64,000 bases of DNA from Saussurea involucrata (GCA_033807775.1 CM066313.1:88599484-88663483); one strand, 5' to 3'; counted from the first letter of the stretch, positions 42,061 to 53,623 are shown. Made by a program: numbers and translations. The notes: generated from the sequence alone by a model not told the origin.

Positions 42061-42093
42061 CTAGTCTTCGTCATCACGCGTTGCGCGATGACG
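42061..42093 (-). mobile_element. Candidate Helitron 3' end
   Basis: On minus the text reads a hairpin CGTCATC...GATGACG (42093-42069), four bases, then CTAG (42064-42061) followed by host T. A GC-rich hairpin just before CTRR with insertion before T is the Helitron 3' signature. The hairpin to CTAG spacing is shorter than usual, and no matching TC 5' end was identified to the right. Confidence 0.4.
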
Positions 42094-43251
42094 ATAATTT
42101 TTCTACATAATACTATACAACCACTTTGTCACGCAAGTCTTTAAATAATTTTCAAATACAAAATTTGTTCTTTTAAAATACTATTATTACCTACCATCAT
42201 TCCTCCTTTTAATATGCACACCACCATTTGTCATTCAAGCATTTCTTCTCCGAAGTGGAATAATCAATCCCAACATTATAATTTAAGACTTTTTGCCAAA
42301 CAAAAAATTTATGGTATCACCTCATCTTCTTGAATTTTTATGTTTGGTATATAAAGATATATTGTATTTGAAAAATTGGGTCAGACAAATAAAAATTCAC
42401 TCTCGAAGTTGCACAGATCATTTTAATTCTATAAGGCATTCTTACTCATTTGACATGCTTATCTCCTTCTCTCAAGTTATCATCTCCACACCATAACCAA
42501 ACCAACACCACAATTCAAAATTTTTGAATACTAAAAATTTATGGTTTCACCTCATTATTGTTAGTTTGTTTCTTTTACATATATAAAGATAAAAGGATAA
42601 AATTTAAGTTCTAAACAGATATAGTTTTTGCTAAAAGTGAGTCGGCCAAAAAAAGTTTAACTATTTATGTTGACATTAACCCTTTCAATTTTGTAAGGCA
42701 TCTCTACTCCTTCATATACTTACCTCCATTTACAAAGTTATCATTTTCACACCTCAAACCAATATCACCATTAAATATTTTAGAATACTAAAAAATTATG
42801 GAGTCATCTCATTCTTCTTGGTGTTTTTCTTTTAAATGTAAAAAAATGTTTAACAAAATATTATATCATTAATCATGAAGACATTTTATATAAACTAAAA
42901 TGAACTATTTAAGCCAAAATGTATTAAAGTAGCTTAAAAGTCATATAAAAAAGGTGACATTCTTCTACATTTAATTTCATGTTTCAATATATAATCTTTA
43001 TATCAATGTCGGATACTGAAAGATAAATACAATTCAATATTTTAGAATTTTTAATCCACATTTTGACATGTCATTTCTCTTGGGTCTTATTTTTATGGAT
43101 ATAAAGAGGAAATATATAAAAATAAACAACATTAAATGAAATAAATGTATCTCATTAACTGTAATACAAAATGTAATATCTATTCAACATGAATAAATTT
43201 GTAACTAAAATTAACTCTTTCATTCAAAATGGATTAAAGCATGTCGTAAAG
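42094..43251. other. AT-rich non-coding DNA, possible Helitron body
   Basis: No ORF or LTR is recognisable. The phrase AAAATTTATGGTWTCACCTCAT recurs three times in shorter form (about 42304, 42534, 42790), with surrounding text that drifts, so this may be an old tandem duplication with a unit near 240 bp. Confidence 0.45.
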
Positions 43252-43566
43252 TATTAGTGCATAAAATGTATTCAAGATTTAGTATGTAATTGTAAATAGT
43301 CAAAGCATTGTAAAAGTCAAAGTAGAGGCTTAAAGGGTCAAAGTCAATGTATTAAATGAGGGAGTCAAATGTATAAATAGATATCTTAGTGATAGAATTA
43401 GTTGAAGTTGTCATTGTGGAAGTCAAATACGTGTAATAGAGAGATGACTATCTAGAGAGAGAGTTTAGAGAGAGAAAGGGGATCTCATTCTTAATATTGT
43501 ATCTTTCTCATCTAATGAAGATCTTATGGAGTTTTACATTGTTACTTGATTAGAAGTGGAATCACA
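43252..43566 (+). repeat. Element 2 5' LTR (315 bp)
   Basis: Matches 50336-50649. The TATA box TATAAATAGATA is at about 43373. It is followed by GAGAGA-rich text and ends GGAATCACA, two bases before the primer site TGGTATCAGAGC (43569-43580). Confidence 0.9.
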
Positions 43567-43580
43567 AGTGGTATCAGAGC

Positions 43581-45338
43581 CAAATCAGATCGAATTATGC
43601 ACGAATCAGTCACAATTTGAAGAATTTTTTGTCAATTTTTGAAGAAATTAATGAGTTCTTGAGTTTTTGAGATTTTTCTTGAAAAATCTTCAAATATTGG
43701 AATTCGTTTGTGGTTTGATTCAATTCTGTTCACAAACTTGTTTCTAATCATGTTATGAATCATAGAAACATGTTTGATTTGTTTTAAAACATAAAATTCA
43801 TGTGTTTGAATTTTGTTTGAAAACCAACAGTGCTTTTATCGTGTTCTTCATGAACTTTTGGTGAGATTTTCAAGTTTGCAATTGTCTAATTGAGTTTAAC
43901 TCTCTCAGATCGATTTATGTTTAGATTCACAATAGAATTCATCTTCCAGATTCGATTTTAACATCATTTTAGCAAGTTTGAATTTTGTTTTTGGTTTCGA
44001 CAGATTGATGTTTATCTAATTTCTGTTGAAGGCTATTAACAATTTGATGATTTTTGATGTCACAGATTGTTGTACTTAGTGATTTCGTACATACTACAAG
44101 ATTCAGCTTCAAAAATCTGCAACCAAATCGTTGTTCTTAATATTTTTTTGCAGATCCACGAATGTTTATCGATGGTTTTCTAAGGTGTTGATTGATCTTG
44201 CATATTAGATTTGTTTTTGATCGGTTGTATTACACAGATCAATTCGATTTGTGTTTTCCATCATAAAACAATGTTCCGATTTGAAAATAAGCAAGAAAAC
44301 AACAAGTTTTAGGTGTTGAAAGTGTTCGCCGGAAAAACGCATAGTCGCCGGAATCTGGGAAATTCCGCCGAAATTCAAAGTTGTCGTACGATTCATAACT
44401 GTCGTATACGTTTTGTACGACTTGTTCATAACTCTCGTACACCATTGGACTCATAACTTTTGGACACCATTGAACTCATAACTCTCGTACATGCCTCTAG
44501 TCGCACAACTCTCGGACAGAACTAACTCTCGTACATGTTTTTAGTCGCACAACTCATACGATCAGAAAGTCGAACGATTTTTCTTGTCGTACAAAACTGC
44601 TAGTCGCACAACACTTGCTCAATTACAACAATCTAGTGTGTCGATAAATCTTTAAGTAGTTTTAGGATTTAGCAGATTTGGTCCCTGTAGTTAGTCTTTT
44701 TAGTTTTTGTCAGTTTCAGCCCCTGTAGTTATTAGTTTAGGTATATTACAGTTTTGGTCCCTGTAGTATAGGATTAATTTCTTTACATTTTTGGTCCTTT
44801 AGTTAGTATTTTAGTTAGTGTCATTTTTAGCCCTTCTAGTTTAGATTTTCAGTTTATTACAATTTTAGTCCTTGTAGTTTAAGTTTAGCATTTTAGCAAA
44901 TTTAGTCCTTAGACTTTTATTTTTTAGGATTTTACATTTTTAGCCTTTTGAGTCTTATTTTTCTAGTTTTTGTCATTTTTAGACTTTGTCTTTTATAAGT
45001 TTTAGTGTTTTACAATTTTAGTCAGTATTTTTTGTTTTAGTTTTTAGTCCCTATTTTTAGTAATTCTTCATTTTTTGTCCGTTTTATCAATTCTTACCTG
45101 CTTTTGCTCGAAACTGATATATTTTTCTTATTTTTTTGCAGGTTTGCCGATTTAAAGTCCAGTATTCCGCATTAATTTTTCGGAATTAATTGAACGACAA
45201 ATTTTATAATTTGTTATTCAAATCTTAATTTTGGAAATTTTTCTGACTTTAATCGTTTTTTCTCTGATTATTGTGTGTGCATAATTCTACTTCTCACGAA
45301 GTATCTGACAACGATCATTTTAATCTTTTCAGGTAACA
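43581..45338 (+). other. Element 2 long leader with two repeat zones
   Basis: 44390-44600 repeats ACTCATAACTCTCGTACAY in irregular copies. 44670-45070 is an array of TTTTAGTCCCTGTAGTT-like units separated by AGTTTTTGTCATTTT-like text. 45096-45265 is similar to the end of the element 1 leader, including the acceptor-like TTTTTTTGCAG-G (45141). A second TTTTCAG-GTAACA stands directly before the ATG at 45339. Confidence 0.6.
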
Positions 45339-47682
45339 ATGGATGAGTATTACATGGAAGTATTCTTTGATAATTTTGCGAAGAAGAGTACATTGCAAGA
45401 AGAAAAAGAAGAAAACAAAAATCTAAGTCAAACTATTCTTGATAAATCTTTTATAGATCACCAAGAAAAGCTTGATGAGGATAAGAACTCTTCTAATTCT
45501 CAAATATCTGAGCTTAAACAGAAAATCAGGGATTTGGAAGAAAAGAATAGTGAGAGCGAACTTTCTTTGACAAATCTTTCAAATCAAAATACATAATTTT
45601 TAAATAAAATCAAAGATTTGGAAAAGAAGCTTTATTTGAGAGATCAAACTGACCAAACAATTTACATGAATAAGCCAAGACTTGTGAGTTCTGTCAACAA
45701 ATATTTTGGGCTTGGTTACGAAAATCCAAAGCATTTAACCAAAGCTATCGTTAAACTACCGACATTGTATAATTTTGAATGTTTACGATATGCTCGATAT
45801 TGGCCAGATTTTGAAATATCTTGGACTGATCAAATGGAGACATTAGAAGAGGAAGAAAGAAAAAGGTCTTTAGCAACGCATATACAACTTCCATTTTGTT
45901 ATACTCGTGAGACGGAGAAGATTCTCAACAATCTAAATAAACCACTTCCAAACAACTACTTTGATATATGCGCTACAAAGCCAATCACCGAACAAGTCTT
46001 TGAAACTAAGAAATATGTTCCTACATTGGTTCTAGAAGGGAGAATTGTTGAACTAGAACTCTCCATTTTAGAACAAAGGATCAAGTTTGAATTTGAAAAT
46101 GATCTCCTTTGAACTGTTTATTCAAATAGTTTTAAGGAAATATCTTCTAGTTTCAAAGATGAAGTGGAAAATGAGACTGTTAAAATTGAACAATCTTTGA
46201 TCAAAAGGTTTTCTGTTTCTTCAAAGAGCATCTTTGATGCTAAACAGAAAGTTGATCAAAAGTGTCTCTAACTTTCTAAGAAAGTATCAGATATTGAGAA
46301 ACTTTTAATCTCCGAGCATGAACAATTTGAAAGTGAATTTCTTGAAACAAAGATAAGTGAGTTTTCCAAGAAAGTAATTGATTTGGAAAATGAAAGAAAA
46401 GAATTTACTTTGAGAAAGTGGTTTAATTTTGAATGCTCTTTTTTTGAAAAGAATTTCAAAGTTAAACCTACCCCTGTTTGTAAAGAGAATTCAAAGCCTG
46501 GAGTTTGTGACAAATGAACAACTTGTGAATTTGATGTCTCAAAGAAGCTTCATGACCATAATGCTTTGATTGATGAAATGAGAGTTAAATTTGAGACGGA
46601 AAAGAAAGCCCTTGAACTTAAATGCATAAAACTTTCAAAACAAATCTATGATTTTGAGAAAGTTTTATTTCTTGAAAAGGAAAAGCTTGAGAAGGAAAGA
46701 GCAGATTTTGATATTGAAAGAAAAGCTTTTTAAATCAAACAATGCCGAACTTTCAAAGAAAATATATGACTTGGAAAAGGTTTTGGAAAAAGAAAGAAAA
46801 GATTTCACAGAAAAGAAAAATCTCTTTGAAAAGGAAAATAAAATTCTTAAAAAGAAAAATATGGAAACTTTCAAAGAGATAACTGATAAAAGAAAATTCT
46901 TGGATTTTTTTTTAATTGGAACGCAAATATTTTGAAGATGCGATTCTTAATCTTACCAAAAGATTATCTGGTTTATCAGCTGACATTATGAAGGATCAAA
47001 TGATCAAATCTGATCTTCAAAAAAAGTTTGATCTAATTATTAAAGAGAAGAATGTTTTAATAAACAAAGTTAAAGAACTTGAAGACATCATTTTTAAAAT
47101 TGATGTTTCAAAGCAGGTCAGTTCTGACACTATCTTTCAGACTCCATTTGTTAATTCAAATGATTCTGAATGCTCTTTTAAAACTGCTTCAAGTTCAAGT
47201 TTTAAAACATTCATTCTAAACAATTCAATAGATCAACTGATTTCTCAAAAAGTCAGATTCATTCTACAAATCTCTTCTATAATCCTCTGCTTGATAAATC
47301 AGATAATAAACCAAAAGTGCCTAAAGTAAATACTTCCAATTCTAAAGAAGTTCCAGTCTTCAAGAAGGTGAAAATGGAATGGAGAGTTAAAGGCACAACA
47401 GTTCCAAAGAATGATGTACCAAAATCATCTGCTTCCACATCAAATGATAAAAAGAACAATGCGCCGAAAGGTAAATTTTCTGCTAAACCTAATCCTATTC
47501 ATTCCGCAAATCATCTGATTAGGTTGGCACATAAGAAAATTTGTTGTTCTTACTGTGGATCAAATGATTTTGTGAATAAAGACTTTACTTCTTATTGGTA
47601 CGGTACTTACAGTATTTCTTCAAAGAAATCTATACCTAACACACTAGGACCCAAGTCCCATTGGGTACCAAAATCAACTTAA
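45339..47682 (+). pseudogene. Coiled-coil Gag-like gene of element 2, broken
   Basis: The ATG at 45339 opens a coiled-coil frame that stops at 45594-45596 and continues in the same frame to 46110-46112. Further stops follow at about 46269 and 46515, with frame changes near 46731, 46905 and 47260. The C-terminus (47317-47682) is clearly homologous to that of the 35803 ORF: 'KKVKMEWRVKGT', 'ANHLIRLAHKKICCSYCGSN' with both first Cys pairs, 'WYGTY', and the end 'GPKSHWVPKST'. Unlike element 1 it lacks the capsid-like start but has an extra 130-residue globular-looking segment (45660-46090). Non-functional as it stands. Confidence 0.8.
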
Positions 47683-47817
47683 TCTGTTTTGCAGGTTCAT
47701 CATGTGTTGTGCTGAATGTTACATATATATCACACACATGACTGAAAACAAAAGAGAAGCGGTGCAAATTTTTGAAGATTATATGTACCATTAAGGGGGA
47801 GCAAAAGATTATTTGGT

Positions 47818-47929
47818 TTCTAAACACATCAATTTAGAACCCGGATTTCAAAGAATTAATGGCTTCTAAACATTTCAGTTTAGGACCTGCACTTCAACGA
47901 GTTTGACTTCTAAACACATCAGTTTAGAA
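47818..47929 (+). repeat. Three-unit hairpin array 3' of the element 2 gag
   Basis: Stems start at 47818, 47864 and 47908: TTCTAAA/TTTAGAA, TTCTAAA/TTTAGGA and TTCTAAA/TTTAGAA, each with an 8-nt loop (CACATCAA, CATTTCAG, CACATCAG). The tract TTAAGGGGGAG lies just upstream at about 47790, exactly as in element 1. Confidence 0.83.
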
Positions 47930-50335
47930 CTCGTACTTAATTGTTTTTAGACTTTGATTGCTATATATACTAATTTTGTTTCACTAAGATCTTTTGCAGA
48001 TTTTGAGGGGGAGCTTATCTGATTTTTAATCAGTCTATCAGAATTTGAGGGGGAGCGTAAACATTTAACTGTACGTATCTTCTGAACTTAATTTGAGATT
48101 GTTTGAAAGAAGAACGACTTTCAAGCATGAAAAACATTTTGCTAAATTTTCAAACCACTTCTCGATTCTCAAACAGATTTTATGAATTTTAGAAGTGTGA
48201 TTTTAAATGTTTTTCCTATATATATATATATATACATATATAGATCTCGGATTGTTACATCATTATTTTTGACCGTGTGTTTCCAAAGATTAATACTTGT
48301 GTATTATCTTTTCTATATACTCTCGAGTATTCTTACACACCGGTTCACCTTCTTATTGACTTTGTTATTACCATGTCTCAAAACGAAACATTTTTCGATG
48401 GTAATACTCCCGTTTGTATTTCAAAGTTTGTTGAGCATCAGATTCATTTCAACGTGAGAATTTAAGCGTTTCATTCAAAGATTGTTTATATTTGTTCATA
48501 TAAACAAAATATCCAATTCTTTGATACCCTAAACCTTACATGATTATCATTCATGTTATTTGATCTGATTGATACTTTGTCAGATTCTCAAACAAGTCTT
48601 TCGAATTCATTTCATTCTTTCAATATTCTTGTTTTGAGAAATCTTCAAAGATCAAATGATCAAATATTCATGATATTTTTGAGGAGCATACATTTTGATG
48701 GAAATGTTATCAAATGCCCAGATTCATATTTGTTCAAGCTAAACTGTTGAACAACACATCATTTTAGGACAAAATTTAATGGGAATCAGTGTGAGAATTT
48801 AAAAGATATTCTATGGATCCACGTTAACCGGTGTTTCCTACCCAAGAAGTTATCCTTGAGTGATTGAGGGGTGAGGGGTCGAAATCAAAGAGTGGGGGAG
48901 ATAACTCATACGGTTGAGTATCTCATTGTGTCGAGGTAAAATGTAAATGAGAGTTTGGTTAGAAGTGAGCGGATTAAAAACAGAAAGAGGGTGTGAGAAC
49001 AGAGTTAAAAGAATAAGAGAACTTTGCACCATCCACTTTCTAAGCCGGGCAGCCATATTACTGATCGGTTCACATTCTTTGGTGACCATATTGAAACATG
49101 CAACTAGCCCATGCCAACTCTTGCTTTAACCCCACTAGCCACTCATTTCTTTCTTAACAAAGAAATGTTTCATTTTTCTTGGGGACGCAGCATATTATTT
49201 ATCTAATCTTCACTCGGAAGGTCTAGATATTGAAAAAGAAGGAAGTTTGCCCCACCTTCGCTCTTCATTCATGCACATTGAGTCCGTGGAAAACTTGTTG
49301 CTGTCTCAACAGTTTACACAATTTGAGCCTAATTTTCAAGCATAAGTTGCTTCAATCATTTCTACACTTGCACGTACACACAAGGAATATGTTTTCTTGT
49401 CATAACGTTCATAGAAATTTCCTTTGTGGTTTTTCGATGATTGAATGGAAGCCCTGGAGGAGTGAACATCAAAAGGCTCCTTTCCAAAGTGCATTCGTTG
49501 TACTAAGTGGCTCCGTGCAACTTACAGGCATTTCAACTGATTCATCCGTTGTTTCAGGGTTACCACTTTCATTTTATCTGAATTTGAAAAGATTCGGATA
49601 AATATTTTTGGAATTGACGGATAAACAAATCAAAACGAGGAGATTGTTATTGATTTATTCAAAGACTGCTGAAATTGAAAAGAATTTTGATGATCATGAT
49701 GCTCACGATCATCAAAAAGGGGGAGAAGATTTGAAAGTTTCAATTTCAAGATAAAGAGAAGTTTTTGTTAAAGACAAGAAGATCGAGATAAAAAGTTCAA
49801 GATGTTTCAAGATGTTTCGAGATGATTCGACAAAGATTCAAATTCAAAGTTTGTTTTTGTTGAAGAAGTGAAGATACACAGTTCAAGATATTCAAAGCCC
49901 GTTAAAGCTCAAAACCCGTTAAAGCTCAAAAGCCATTTCATGTTCAAAGAAGAAGATATATTTCAAAGCTCAAAGATGCAAAGATCAATACTACAACGAT
50001 TCGTGTTACAAAGATCAGTGATACGAAGACTCAAGAAGATGAAGTTTTTGTTTAAAGACTTTGACCAACACCGCAAAGATGTGAAGTTTATGTTTTCAAA
50101 ACCTTGATGACTATTTGATTTTGAAGATCCAGTTGAAGACTAAAGCAATCAGATTGGATTTCTGAAGACAACGCCTACTTGAAGATTCTTCAGAGTTATT
50201 CTTTCGAAGATTGATCTTCCTTCAAAGCGAAGAGGGAGATTGTTCAAAGTGCTTAAAGTCTTGAAGATCTGAAGATACAAAGATCTGAAGACTATCGTCA
50301 TCAATTTTTTAAATCTTGAATCCATAGGGGGAGAT
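47930..50335 (+). other. Element 2 3' non-coding region with repeated polypurine tracts
   Basis: No ORF is supported. GGGGGAG tracts occur at about 48007, 48049, 48893, 49719 and 50327, although only the last should be needed. A TA microsatellite lies at 48219-48243. 48842-49620 has a different base texture from its surroundings (a captured or inserted fragment of unknown origin). 49740-50330 is rich in loose AAGATGTTTC and GAAGATTCAAAG repeats. Confidence 0.55.
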
Positions 50336-50649
50336 TGTTAGTGCATAAAATGTATTCAAGATTTAGTATGTAATTGTAAATAGTCAAAGCATTGTAAAAG
50401 TCAAAGTAGAGGCTTAAAGGGTCAAAGTCAATGTATTAAATGAGGGAGTTAAAGGTATAAATAGATACCTTGTGATAGAATTAGTTAAAGTTGTCATTGT
50501 GGAAGTCAAATACGTGTAATAGAGAGATGACTATCTAGAGAGGGAGTTTAGAGAGAGAAAGGGGATCTCATTCTTAATATTGTATCTTTCTCATCTAATG
50601 AAGATCTTATGGAGTTTTACATTGTTACTTGATTAGAAGTGAGATCACA
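50336..50649 (+). repeat. Element 2 3' LTR (314 bp)
   Basis: Starts TGTTAGTGC after GGGGGAGAT and ends GAGATCACA, followed by TAAAG. Nearly identical to 43252-43566. Confidence 0.9.
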
Positions 50650-50875
50650 TAAAGTGTGAACGTGTGAGTTGGGGGGTTTTTGGTCAATCCGACCGTATGA
50701 ATCATTAATTGATCAACCGTACCAGATATTGTCCGCTTTGTCCACACCTAGACTCACGGTTTTAAAATGCGTCGGGTAGAGGAGGTATCAAGTTCCTATT
50801 ATAAGGCAACCTTAGTTCTCCTCCCCAACCAATGTGGGATCTTACAATCCACCCCCTTGGGAGCCCAGCGTCCTC
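50650..50875. other. Flanking non-coding DNA
   Basis: Continues the pre-insertion sequence left of 43247. No feature is recognised beyond the phrase CCAATGTGGGATCTTACAATCC, which complements the motif repeated downstream. Confidence 0.45.
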
Positions 50876-51126
50876 AAACTTGAAATATGGTGTGTTTTGG
50901 CTATCCCACATTGGTGAGAAAAAGAAAGTTTGAAAGAGTGAAATGTGTATAAGAATTGAGGAGATCATTCTTTTGTAGCAAATGATAGTGTTGGCCCACA
51001 TTAGTAAACCTTTTGTTGGCAAAAAGGATTTGTTTATATATATCAAATCTTGAAATGTGGTGTGTTTTGGCTATCCCACATTGGTGAGAAAAAAGAGTTT
51101 GAAAGAATGAAATGTGTATACGAAGT

Positions 51127-51174
<48 letters not shown>

Positions 51175-51750
51175 TAAAAGAGAAAACCACCATGTATGAG
51201 GTGGCATAATGTGGTTTGGGTATTCATCAAAACTTGAAATATGGTGTGTTTTGGCTATCCCACATTGGTGAGAAAAAGAAAGTTTGAAAGAGTCAAATGT
51301 GTATAAGAATTGAGGAGATCATTCTTTTGTAGCAAGTGATACTGTTGGCCACCATTTGTAAACCTTTTGTTCGCAAAAATACTTTGTTTATATATATCAA
51401 ATCTTGAAATGTGGCGTGTTTTGGCTATCCCACATTGGTGAAAAAAAAAGTTCGAAAGAATGAAATGTGTATAAGAAATCAAAATATATATATTAAAAGA
51501 GAAAACCACCATGTATGCATAATGTGGTTTGAGTATTCATCAAAACTTCAAATATGGTGTGTTTTGGCTATTCCACATTGGTGAGAAAAAGAAAGTTTGA
51601 AAGAGTGAAATATGTATAAGAATTAAGGAGATCATTCTTTTGTAGCAAGTGATAGTGTTGATCCACATTAGTAAACCTTTTGTTGGCAAAAAAAGCTTTG
51701 TTTATATATATCAAATCTTGAAATGTGGTGTGTTTTGGCTATCCCACATT
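50876..51750. repeat. Irregular tandem repeats around CTATCCCACATTGG
   Basis: Six copies of a unit containing GGTGTGTTTTGGCTATCCCA followed by CATTGGTGAGAAAA begin at about 50884, 51057, 51244, 51415, 51554 and 51726 (steps 140-190 bp). Longer sub-blocks (GAATTGAGGAGATCATTCTT and TATATATATCAAATCTTGAAA) alternate, so the array seems built from two alternating half-units. A TA microsatellite (51128-51170) lies inside. No coding potential. Confidence 0.75.
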
Positions 51751-51770
51751 GGGTTTGAAGAGAAAAAGAC

Positions 51771-51888
51771 TATACAGAAAAGATGACAACTTGAATGTAC
51801 ATCCAAAATTTGATCTAATTTTGGGTTAAAAAGTTTTTTTTATTTACATGACAAAATATTTCATGTAATAGTTAAAAATTTCATTTTC

Positions 51889-51925
<37 letters not shown>

Positions 51926-52087
51926 GAAACAATCGAGGGTATTTGATGTGACATTTTGAGAATGGAGTATTTTCTCAAATTATGGATTGTGATTTGAATT
52001 AAATTGTCCCACATTGGTGACGAGTTGAAATATTGAAATAAGTAAGGTTGTATAAGAAAAGAGAATGAGATGTCTTTGTGTCAACTC
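51771..52087. repeat. Dispersed duplicate, copy 1 (partner 53750-54072)
   Basis: About 320 bp shared with 53750-54072, from ACAACTTGAATGTA through a TA microsatellite to ATGTCTTTGTGTCAACTCAT, with perhaps 85 % identity. No terminal repeats were recognised. The pair brackets the 320-bp tandem array at 52495-53594. Confidence 0.7.
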
Positions 52088-52129
52088 ATATTTAAAAATG
52101 ACAATCAAATAGTTTATTTGGAAGTGGGT

Positions 52130-52325
52130 TATTTGACCAAATAATTGATTATCGACTACCCAATCGGTCCCATATGAAATCCACCTTCAAAGATACCAAT
52201 GTAAGAGGGTGACTCACTTTAACGACTGAGGCTATCAGGGAATCAGGAATCAGGATCAAACCTGACGTGTCTTATATTTAGATAAAATCACCATACCCTT
52301 TTGCCAATTGAGCTACATGTTAGAG
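52130..52325 (-). mobile_element. Possible tRNA-derived SINE or tRNA-like fragment
   Basis: On minus, TAGCTCAATTGG (52315-52304) matches the polymerase III A box and GGTTTGATCCTG (52262-52251) is close to the B box, about 40 nt apart as in a tRNA. Downstream text (to about 52130) could be a SINE body, but no tail or target duplication was found. It is not a foldable intact tRNA. Confidence 0.35.
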
Positions 52326-52462
52326 GCAAAATAATTTGGGTTATAGTTTATATTTGATGAATCAAATAGATAAGTTATTAAATTTCAAATTGTATCAAGA
52401 TGCGTATGACATCTTTACAATACTCCTTTAGAGTCCCATTTTTTTTTATCAAACATAAAAAT

Positions 52463-52494
<32 letters not shown>

Positions 52495-52498
<4 letters not shown>

Positions 52499-53587
52499 AT
52501 GGGATCAGGAGAGAACTAGAAAAAATGAAAGAAAACCGAAGAACTCATTCAAGCCAATTGATTAAGATGATCCAATGGTTATGATTTAAAAGGTGGTTAT
52601 AACCATTTTTTAAAAAAATAAAATTATTTACCCTCTATTTCTTAAAGGCAAAATTGGCGAAATATAACAAAAATTGAAGCAAAACAAATTACACCAAAAA
52701 ATCCATCATTTTATTATCTTTAATTTGACATCCATTTTGATATATTTTTTCATTCGTTTTTTCATGGTTCTCTGGTTCTTTTTTTTTCAAGTTTCTCCGT
52801 TGAACTTTACTCTATATAGGGATGGGATCAGGAGAGAACTAGAAAAATTGAAAGAACCGAAGAACTCATCCAAGCCATTAGATTAAGATGATCCAATGGT
52901 TATGATTTAAAAGGTGGTTATAACCATTTTAAAAAAAAAAAAAATTATTTACCCTCTATTTCTTAAAGGCAAAATTGGCGAAATATAACAAAAATTGAAG
53001 CAAAACAAATTACACCAAAAAATCCATCATTTTATTATCTTTAATTTGACATCCATTTTGATATATTTTTTCATTCGTTTTTTCATGGTTCTCTGGTTCT
53101 TTTTTTTTTCAAGGTTCTCCGTTGAACTTTACTCTATATAGGGATGGGATCAGGAGAGAACTAGAAAAAATGAAAGAACCGAAGAACTCATCCAAGCCAT
53201 TAGATTAAGATGATCCAATGGTTATGATTTAAAAGGTGGTTATAACCATTTTTAAAAAAAATTATTTACCCTCTATTTCTTAAAGGCAAAATTGGCGAAA
53301 TATAACAAAAATTGAAGCAAAACAAATTACACCAAAAAATCCATCATTTTATTATCTTTAATTTGACATCCATTTTGATATATTTTTTCATTCGTTTTTT
53401 CATGGTTCTCTGGTTCTTTTTTTTTCAAGGTTCTCCGTTGAACTTTACTCTATATAGGGATGGGATCAGGAGAGAACTAGAAAAAATGAAAGAACCGAAG
53501 AACTCATCCAAGCCATTAGATTAAGATGATCCAATGGTTATGATTTAAAAGGTGGTTATAACCATTTTTAAAAAAAATAAAATTATT

Positions 53588-53594
<7 letters not shown>
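52495..53594. repeat. Tandem array of an about 320-bp AT-rich unit (3.4 copies)
   Basis: Units start AGGGATGGGATCAGG at 52495, 52818, 53140 and 53456 (steps 323, 322, 316), the last cut at about 53594. Each unit starts with GGAGAGAACTAG and ends near GTTCTCYGTTGAAC, and the array is bounded on both sides by TA microsatellites (52466-52494 and 53594-53620). Copies differ mainly in A-run and T-run lengths. A TA-targeting MITE that multiplied head to tail is possible. The short open frames inside are not credible genes. Confidence 0.88.

Positions 53595-53623
<29 letters not shown>

Larger units (their letters stand above)
43252..50649 (+). mobile_element. Gag-only Copia-like element 2, complete with target duplication
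   Basis: A 7.4-kb element with LTRs 43252-43566 and 50336-50649 and perfect 5-bp repeats TAAAG (43247-43251 and 50650-50654). The left LTR begins TA instead of TG, a point change relative to the right LTR. A tRNA-Met primer site is at 43569-43580, and the purine tract ATAGGGGGAGAT precedes the right LTR. The only protein-like region is a decayed coiled-coil gag (45339-47682); no integrase, RT or protease was found. LTRs differ at about ten positions, so the insertion is moderately old. Confidence 0.9.

Noticed and set aside
48842..49620. Captured host gene inside element 2
   Set aside because: Base texture differs from the flanks, but no translated segment matched a family I recognise, so no gene call was made.
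52674..53524. Repeated 70-codon frame (52674-52886 and 53312-53524)
   Set aside because: It recurs only because the 320-bp unit is tandemly repeated; the intermediate copy does not keep it and composition is AT-driven.
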